Shown here one piece after another: positions 57,196 through 64,000 of a stretch of 64,000 nt of DNA. Source of the stretch: Cephalotus follicularis. Its lineage: Eukaryota; Streptophyta; Magnoliopsida; Oxalidales; Cephalotaceae. Numbering within the stretch: the first letter of the stretch is position 1; every line of letters begins with the position of its first letter. Position numbers and translations under genes: made by a program. The notes beneath the pieces were generated by a model. The model was not told the DNA's origin. It saw only the letters and a list, made by a program, of their open reading frames with translations, and searched no databases. The stretch lies in contig BDDD01000086.1 of assembly GCA_001972305.1 (NCBI GenBank), positions 174,663 through 238,662 on the forward strand, in the 5' to 3' direction.

Positions 57196-57799
57196 TTTTT
57201 CTACAAGTAGGGTAGAAGATTGTTAGATTCAAGTATACTTTTCTCAATATGCATTGACTGAATTGTATCTCACCACCTAACTCTAAAAGGTATGGCCCTA
57301 TCCCATTCCCGACTACGTACCTTCACTAATATCTTTATCCCGCGTGCATAGTTCACTCTGAGAAAATTTCTGCAGCATCTCCCCACGGTTCCTCAAACAC
57401 ACGAATTAAACTAAATTGATCGGTTTAATTATGTATCCGAGGAACATGTTTAAGGAGTGTAACTAAAACTTTCTTGAAGAAAACTATGTACACAATATAA
57501 CGATATATCCTACAGTGGACGTACGTATGCGAGAACTGTCCAAACTGGACAATTCATGATTCACTCCTATTGAACGAATCATGAACGGGAATCTAAGGTT
57601 TCTCTCAACTTTAAACATAATAGGTAATTGAATTCTACAATAAATTTAAACATGATACTAACTAAATTATACATACATATATACTACTGAATATTATATA
57701 TATACATACATATATACTACTAATAAATTATACATACATGTATATATACTATACATACATATATACTAATTATTAATAAATTATACATACATACATAGG
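57196..57799. other. CACTA 5' flank, AT microsatellite and broken junction
   Basis: No coding sequence. Contains a tatacatacat / tatatatac microsatellite at 57665-57797 that ends abruptly at the Tat LTR sequence. A perfect-looking CACTA right end is absent. Confidence 0.6.
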
Positions 57800-58194
57800 G
57801 ACACTCCGACGCTCAAGTTAGTAATTGCACAGAGAATACTAGGTTCTTTTGAGTGCTAAAGTGGCTGACCTGGTTGAAGTCATTTGATTTTGTATTTATA
57901 GACCTCCAATGTAACTGTTGAGCGTAGAAATAGGAGTTGATGGTTGCCCCTAAGGAAAATGCCCGAGGAGCCCTGACATTTCCCCTGATCTTCGTTGGAT
58001 TTGGTGGCATTTTCTCTTTTGGACGTGGTACCGCGCACGTCTCTGGTCATGGGCTGGCAACGCCCGAGAACAACGGCGCACTAATGGTTTGAATTCATAA
58101 TGCCTGGCCACGTGTCCAGGCCTGGAAAAGACATCTGACATCTTCTCCTGAGGGCACGTGGAACTATGCTTTAAATTGAAATTTCTCCATATCA
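57800..58194 (-). repeat. Tat element 3' LTR, truncated at its end
   Basis: On the minus strand it starts TGATATGGAGAAATTTC after the purine tract, carries a TATA box (minus TCTATAAATACA, plus 57891-57902) and an AACTTGAGCGTCGGAGTGTC motif, then stops at the microsatellite at 57799. The motif just after the TATA box is typical of Tat/Athila LTRs (from memory). Only 395 bp are left. Confidence 0.72.
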
Positions 58195-58676
58195 TATGCC
58201 CCCCTGGTCCTTCTCTGACCTTGACAGAGGAGGAGGAGCAGAGTTGAGAGTTATTACCCGGGCAGAACACCATTGAAGGATCGACCCTGGGCTGACCAAG
58301 GGAAGAGGATAAGTAAGCTTGTGAGGCCTCAAGCGGGCCATTACTCTTTGTAGATAAGCCTAACCCAATCCTTATGTGGGCCCAACCTTATCACCCATAC
58401 CACCTGTTGATAAGATGTGGCGTGACAGATGTCCCTTCGTGCCATACTTTTCTAATGAACTTTCATCATTGTGCCGCATTTTACGAATTTTGAACGCCTA
58501 ATGCTTTGATGCCCGCGCTCAACCCTTCATTTGCCGCTCTTGATTTGACAGGAGGATATTCACCGTTAGGATCAATCAGGATCTATGGTCTGGATTCATT
58601 CCTAGGGTCTTTAAATATCCCCTTCCCCCTTTGGGGATCCTCTTTACGTTTTCACAATCCCTTTTGCTTGATTCCT
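58195..58676. other. aORF upstream region of the Tat element
   Basis: Holds the purine tract on the minus strand and a TATA-like tttaaatatcc at 58611-58621, which could drive the plus-strand ORF. Otherwise no feature recognised. Confidence 0.55.
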
Positions 58677-61511
58677 ATGACCACTTCATCTTCGTCTTCA
58701 TCTTCCTCTCTCTCTCTCAAAACACCACGGCCAGGACCAAACAGACCAGGATGCTGGTCAGGCGTTCTGAGGTGGTAGCCCAATTGTCTCCGGGGGTCAC
58801 TGTCGTAGTACATCCCCTCAATATGGAGATGGAAATGGAGGCTTTCGCTGCTGGGAACCCCAACGTTGAGGCCACGGGGGCCGGAGTCCAAGTCGTTAGG
58901 ATCGACTTTGAAAAGATGACGATGGATTTGAAGAAGCTGGCGGAGCTGGTCAGTGAATATTCCATCCCCGGTAGTTTGGATTTGGAGATTCCCTCTGATT
59001 CTAGGACGGTCACGAAGAGCAAGCCAGGCTACTTTGTAGTGTTCCAAGAGGCCCTGATGCATGGTTGAGGCTTCCCTTGGTTCCCTTTGCTAGGGTTGTC
59101 CTCGAGAATTACCAGCTCCATCCTTCAATGCTTCAGGCGCAATCTTGGGGATTCATTATTAACTTTCTAGTGAGGTGCCTAGAGTGTGGGGTGACTGCTA
59201 CGGTGAACCTATTCAAGGAATTCCATCTCTTGAACGCCTCCCCCACCAAACGTGGCTACTACTTCAAAGCCCGTGCAAAGATCGTCAGGCTGTTGGCCGA
59301 GAATACTAGGATAGTTAAGCACTGGAGGGAGAAGTATTTTATGATCAAGAACCTCCCTGGCTTTGTTCCTTGCCCCTGGAGTGACTCCCTGGACACGGTG
59401 CGCTCGAACCAGAGGACAGCGCTGTCTGAGACTGAGAAGACCGACCTGGGGAGGCTTCTGGAACTTGCCCCTGAGGAAGTAGCAACCGTCTTCTCGGAGA
59501 TCCACCTGCGAAATCTTGGGCTGAGCATGGCCCCTGGGCGTAGGGCTAACCCTGTTCTGGCTGTGGGGATCACCTTGGGGATCGAGAGAGAGAGGGACCA
59601 GGATATCCGAGGTGAACTTGCATCCTCGGGCACTGTTAAAGGGGAGGGCCGTGTTTTGCTTTCCTCTGGAGTCTTACATTTTTTCTTGTTTTTCTTTGTC
59701 CCCTATTTTGATTATATTTTTTACTGCCCTCCATTGTTTTTATGCAACGATGACAAGCCAAGAATCAGCTTTGAATGTTGTCAAGTCTGCCCGGGAGCAG
59801 GCCAGGGCACAGAATCCCGAGGAGCAAAGGTGGGATGCTCCGCTGAATAAAGAGACCCTCGTGAAGAAGAAGGCCTCCAAGAAAACCTCTGCTGGGGCTC
59901 CACGGGGGGATGCCGAGGTGGCCGCTGTAAAGGCCAGGGCACAAGAGCATGCCAGGAGAAAAGCCGATGAGGCCAAGGCCCGTACAGTGGAGAGATCTCA
60001 CAAAGGTGCCGAGGAGGCAAGGGCCGGGGCTGTGGAGAGAGCCCGCAAGAGTGCTGAGAGGGCAGGGGCCAGGGCTGGAGGTGGTACGACCGTTGATACC
60101 CAGGCAAGGGGTGTTGAGTTGGTTGGGACCACGGTGGCTATGGAGGCTGAGGCCGAGACGAGGAGGTCTGAGATTGCCCGGGGGAAGCGGACTGCTGTAT
60201 ATGATCTCGATCACCCATCGAGGAGGCAGAGGACTGACGTTGGAGACCCTCCTAGGGCTGAACCCCTTGAGGAGGGCCCTCAGGACCCCGCCAGGCTATA
60301 CCCCGCCAAGGAGATGGATCAAATTAATAAGATCCTCACCAGGCTTGGCAGGACCGGGGTTAATCTGAAGATGGCGGGGGTCACTGTCGAGCTAGAGAAG
60401 GCCGGTCTTTTCCCCCATGAGGTGGAGCTGAGAGAAGATTGGGACATCCCCCACCTGTGGATCCATCTCTTCCAAAGCGGCTTCAAGGTTAGTGAATTTT
60501 CTCTAACTCTTGACATCATTGGCTCTTCTACTCTCCCCTAACTATACATTCTTCTTTTCAGCTGATGAATGATGCCCAGCTTGCCATGGAGTGGACTGAC
60601 CAGGAGAGGTCCCTGCTTGAGCATATTGGGGCTGAGAACGCTGAGTACAAGAGGAGGGAGAATGTTGCTGAGAAGGACAAAGCCCTCGAAGACCTGGGGA
60701 GGGATAGGAGGATGAGGCTGGTAGCAGTTGAGAAGATCGCCATCCTTGAGGACAGGCTGGGAGCCTATGGCGAGAGGTTCAAGGAGTACTAGGAACAGGA
60801 GGGTGCCCGGATCAATGTGGCTAAGGAGAGGGCCGTTCTTGACTTCAAGGCTTCTTTAGAGTACCAAGACGCCATGATCAGGGCCATGGACAATTTCTGG
60901 GCTTCTGGGGGGTTTGATGAAGCCATGGCCAGGGCTGTGGAAACCTTCCATGCTTCTGGGGAGTTTGAAGAAGCCATAGCCAGGGCTGTGGATAAATTAT
61001 GGGCTTCAGAAGATTTCACCAAAGAGGTCTTCAAGAAGTCCTCAGTCCTCTTTCGTCGGGGGTTTTACTCCTGTCGAAACATGGTGGACTTTCACCCTGA
61101 GATCCCCATTGAGTCTATCATCTGCGGGCCTTAGGTGGATGATTATGATTTCATTCCTGATGGGGTTGATGAAACCGAGGAGAGGGCCTTCCAAGCTATG
61201 GACGAGGGTCAGGACCCAGCCGAGGACCCTGAGTGGACGCTTGAGGGGCGCGATGTTATCATGTTCATGGGTGGTGCAGGGGGCCTAATACTGAGCCCTC
61301 GGATGTGGAACCCCTCTCCATAATTCTCGCTGAGAACCCTCCCCTGGATCCCTCGATAGTGGAACTCTCACCTGGTCTCGTTGCCAAGGACGCTCCTCTG
61401 GGGAGCTTGGCTGAAGGTTCTCTACCTTTGCCAACGGACCCTACTCCTGTGGATCCTCCTCCTCCTCTGGTTGTGCATGAGATCCCTTCTGGGGATGAGA
61501 ACTTAGAGTAG
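58677..61511 (+). pseudogene. Antisense ORF (aORF) of the Tat element, Transposase_28-type protein
   Basis: Conserved 'putative gypsy-type transposon' domain: SEVVAQLSPGVTVVVHP, SIPGSLDLEIPSDSRTVTKS, FQEALMHG / RLPLVPFARVVLENYQLHPS / WGFIINFLVRCLECGVTATV, then WREKYFMIKNLPGFVP, followed by a long Ala/Arg/Glu-rich coiled coil (59760-60300), FQSGFK, and a second coiled coil with three tandem 20-residue repeats (MIRAMDNFWASGGFDEA type, 60872-61015). Lesions: a 1-nt loss at 59055 (stop after ALMHG), possible shift at 58700, TAG at 60790, TAG at 61132, a shift near 61282. An intron 60488-60561 joins frames correctly. TATA-like tttaaatatcc at 58611. Function unknown in these elements. Confidence 0.78.
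60488..60561 (+). other. Predicted intron in the aORF
   Basis: Donor AAG|GTTAGT at 60487/60488, acceptor TTCTTTTCAG|CTG at 60561/60562; 74 bp, T-rich at its 3' end. It joins FQSGFK to LMNDAQLAMEWT in frame. Confidence 0.75.
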
Positions 61512-63248
61512 ATTTTTGCTTGCCTTTTGTATTTTTCTTTCTTCTCAGCGATGTAAATTTCATATTAATCAATGAAAAAGGAGTACCTTTGTACCTCACT
61601 TGTGTATGCTTTATTTCTTTGCTTTAAAATGTCATCAAGTACTTGCGAAGCATTAAGCTTCTTCACCCTGGGCTCTCTTTGAGTTGCATGCTGTGTTTGA
61701 GCTCTTTCCGGGCATTCGCCATTCCCTTAGGACAAATCACCTAAACTTTGTAGTCCCCTTAGGACACCTTTTTTCAAAGGCACTTAGGCAAAGAGACTTA
61801 GTCTTTACGAGTTTTGCTGTGTTCATAGACAAAGTTCTTGGTCTGCTCGGGCAAGTTCCTATGGGTTTGCCGAGCAGGATATCGTCTGGTTCATCATGTT
61901 GTGAACCAGGTCGTCTGAGCTTGCAGTCCTCGTAGGGACACTTGTATTAAAGTGCTCAGTCAAACAAACTTGATCGTTGCGAGTTCCCATGGATTCGCCT
62001 CTCAAGACATGATTTTAGGTCTTGTCGAACAAGTTCCCATGGTATTGCCGACCAGAGTGTGCTCCTTGGGGAGTCTTATTGCTTCCTTGGAAGTCTTTCT
62101 AGAACTGCCCCCTGGGGGGTCTTTCTGTGCTCCCCTGGATGAGGCTTTGTTGAGTGCTCCCCTGGAGGAGTCTTTGTTGAATGCTCCCCTGGAGGAGTCT
62201 CTAAGTGCTCCCCTGGAGGAGGCTTTGTTGAATGCTCTCCTGGAGGAGTCTTTGTGTGCTCCCTTGGATGAGGCTTTTTGGTGCTCCCCTAGGGGAGGCT
62301 TTTTGGAATGCCCCCTGGGGGGTCTTTTTGTAGTGCCCCCTGGGGGGTCTTTTTGTGCTCCCCTGGAGGAGGTTTTGTTGAGTGCTCCCCTGGGGGTGGC
62401 TATGTTCATGGTTAGTCAAACCTTAGGTTGACTTCGCAGTTCGGATTGGTTAACCCTAAGCTGAGGTCTGGTGGCGTCCCTGGGTGTTTGTCCCCGGGCC
62501 TGGTCGCAGACGTTAAGGGAGAGTAAGAAGTTTTCCTTAGTTTTGCCCGTCCTCCCGACCTCGGACCAGCTTGGTCCCTGAAGATGTTTTATCATGTGAG
62601 CCCTGGTGGATCCCTTGGGTACCTGGCTGGGGTGAGATTCCATCTCCTTAGTGTACGTTGAGCATTTGGGGGACCTCGGGTGGTTGTCCCTTGCTTGGCG
62701 TTTGTCCCCGGGCCCTTGTGCTCTTGTACTGAAAGACTCTGCCCTCAGAGACGTATCAATCTCTGACCGCCTTGGAGGATGTCTTGCCCCCCTTAGCAGG
62801 TTTTGCGCCCCTTAGCGGGTTTCACCCCCCTTGGGGATCTTTTTGGAATGCCCTCCGGGGGACTTTTTGTAATACCCCCTGAGGGCTCTTTTTGGAATGC
62901 CCCCTAGGGGGTCTTTTTGTGCTCCCCTGGAGGAGGCTTTGTTGAGTGCTCCCCTAAAGGAGTCTCTAAGTACTCCCCTGGAGGGGTCTTTTTGTCATGT
63001 CCCCTGGGGGGTCTTTTTGGTGCTCCCCCGGGGGAGGCTTTTTGGTGCTCCCCTAGGGGAGGCTTTTTGGAATGCCCCCTTGGGGGTCTTTTCGTGACTT
63101 GAGGGAGTTGATCGGTGGCTATTCAGAGGTTTAAAGACATGAACATTGGTCCTCCGGTCCCTTGCAAACTTGGAACTATGATCTTGAACAAGTATTTTGA
63201 AAAAAATCAACTTTATTGCTATCTTGAATTTTTACAACTTACACCAAA
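61512..63248 (-). repeat. Tat spacer with GCTCCCCTGGAGGAGGC tandem repeats
   Basis: Between the aORF end and pol. After a T-rich 3' region with aatcaatgaaaaagg at 61568 (possible aORF polyadenylation area) come two blocks, 62098-62405 and 62830-63095, of units of about 27 bp (agtgctcccctggaggagtctttg). Variants include gtgccccctggggggtcttttt. The unit length is a multiple of three, so long open frames appear on both strands, but these are repeat artefacts. Variable tandem repeats near pol are known in Tat-lineage elements. Confidence 0.8.
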
Positions 63249-64000
63249 TCACTGATAAAATTTTCTCAAATGCTCGGCATTCCAAGCTCTGGCAATCTCC
63301 CTTTCCCCCAGAGTTTCAAGTTTGAATGTTCTTGGGCGGAGCAATCTCTTGATCTTGTATTGTCCTTCCCAGGCGGGAGAAAGTTTTCATCTGGTATCGG
63401 TTGGGTCTGCGATAGCTGAGTTGTGTAGGACTAGGTCTCCTTGTCTTAGTGGTTTGGGGCTTACCCTTTTGTTATAATAATGGCTTACCCTCTGTTGGTA
63501 GGCTATAACTCTGATAGTGGCCTTATCTCTGAGCTCTTCGACTAGATCAAGGAGGCATGTGAGTCCTTCGTCATTGTTCTCTTGAGTGAAATGCACAACC
63601 CTTGGCGATTGTACACCAATCTCCACCGGTATCATAGCTTCAGCTCCAAAGCAAAGGCTGTATGGGACTCACCAGTTGTGGTCCAAGGAATGGTTCTATA
63701 CGCCTATAGTACACTTGGTAGCTCCTCTGTCCATCTTCCTTTGCTGTCCTCAAGGCGTTTCTTCAAGCTCGAGATAATTTCTCTATTTATCACATCCGCT
63801 TGACCGTTGCTCTGGGGGTAGGCTACTGAAGCAATCCTATGCTCTATTTTCCACTCTTTGCAAAAGTCACAGAAGGCCTGGCAGTCAAACTGTTTACCAT
63901 TATCTGAGACAACTATTGTCCTCGGGACTCCGAATCTATAGATAATGGATTTCCATACAAAGCTTTTCGTGTTATTCTCTGTAATCATGGCCAAGGGCTC
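63249..64000 (-). pseudogene. Tat element integrase C-terminal half (one stop, altered catalytic Glu)
   Basis: The minus strand reads TENNTKSFVWKSIIYRFGVP, VVSDNGKQFDCQAFCDFCKE (second Asp), PQSNGQADVINREIISSLKK, LPSVL, then after a gap SYYYNKRV-type, LRQGDLVLHNSAIADPTDTR, a TGA near 63389, KLSPAWEGQYKIKRLLRPRT and the final NAEHLRKFYQ stop at 63251-63249. The usual E of the NGQAE block is D (GAT). Apart from the TGA and a frame break near 63640-63700, it is well preserved, which suggests a young element. It continues past the right edge. Confidence 0.87.

Larger units (their letters stand above)
50240..57799 (-). mobile_element. CACTA (EnSpm) DNA transposon, right terminus missing
   Basis: The left terminus CACTACAAGAA at 50240 is the CACTA signature, followed by subterminal repeats of TTTGAAACGG / CCGTTTCAAA (50256-50760). 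Two minus-strand genes are present: a TNPA-like gene (51648-53300) and a TNPD-like transposase gene (53460-57195). Read on the minus strand the transposase comes first, the usual order. No TTCTTGTAGTG is found before the Tat LTR at about 57800, so the other end is lost. Inserted in the Copia-3 leader. Confidence 0.88.
57800..64000 (-). mobile_element. Tat-lineage Ty3/gypsy element (Retand/Ogre-like), cut by right window edge
   Basis: Reading the minus strand from the right edge: the integrase end of pol (64000-63249), a repeat-rich spacer (63248-61512), an antisense ORF on the plus strand (58677-61511), a purine tract (ggaccaggggggc at 58196-58208), then the 3' LTR (58194-57800). An additional ORF in antisense orientation between pol and the 3' LTR is known in Tat-lineage elements. 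The LTR lacks its end at 57800. gag and the first part of pol lie outside the window. Confidence 0.8.

Noticed and set aside
62002..62409. A 135-codon minus-strand frame of Pro/Arg/Gly/Lys repeats
   Set aside because: Arises from a 27-bp tandem repeat with a length divisible by three, open in several frames on both strands.

Overview
This window is nuclear DNA of a flowering plant, probably a eudicot. One intron-containing housekeeping-type gene, a PMT28-like putative methyltransferase at 22677-27590 with eight exons, sits in a thick nest of LTR retrotransposons, a CACTA transposon, foldback elements and a small tandem family of an unrecognised two-exon gene. There are no operons, bacterial-type genes, tRNA or rRNA genes. 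All domain names come from reading translated sequence; no search was run.

Layout. 1-13321: a minus-strand Ty1/copia element (Copia-1, SIRE-like), cut by the left window edge. Its 5' LTR is at 12149-13321, and its gag is split by a four-level nest: solo LTR A (2921-10468, TSD ctaag) holds solo LTR B (3488-8291, TSD ccatg), which holds solo LTR C (4652-6915, TSD ataag/ctaag). The gag also carries a 648-bp poly(A)-tailed retroposon (11012-11659) that includes an inverted piece of the element's own LTR. 13322-20400: three tandem copies of an unrecognised gene, with a TATA box visible in copies 2 and 3, a repeat-rich exon 1, one intron, an exon 2 encoding a hydrophobic tail, and a foldback element at the 3' end. 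Copy 2 is split by solo LTR D (15140-18245, TSD taatg). 20400-22676: AT-rich intergenic DNA. 22677-27590: the PMT28-like gene.

28253-48338: a minus-strand Ty3/gypsy element (Gypsy-2, Reina-like) in four pieces, interrupted by a 687-bp foldback MITE (29344-30030), a Tekay/Del-type chromovirus (30445-37888) and a complete but decayed copia element (Copia-2, 37988-47071, TSD aaaag). A second copy of the Copia-2 family (Copia-3) begins at 48339 with a 5' LTR and primer-binding site. A CACTA/EnSpm element on the minus strand interrupts it at 50240, with TNPA-like and TNPD-like genes reaching 57195. From about 57800 to the right edge lies a minus-strand Tat-lineage Ty3/gypsy element: truncated 3' LTR, an antisense plus-strand ORF with an intron, a tandem-repeat spacer, and the integrase end of pol.

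Boundaries were fixed by matching target-site duplications, TG...CA termini, LTR pairs, primer-binding sites and purine tracts. All retroelement pol genes visible here carry stops, frameshifts or lost catalytic residues, so the elements look non-autonomous. The most unusual recurring signal is an array of short palindromes centred on GTCGAC/ATCGAT-like cores. It occurs in seven element contexts from both the copia and gypsy superfamilies, each with its own flanking arms.
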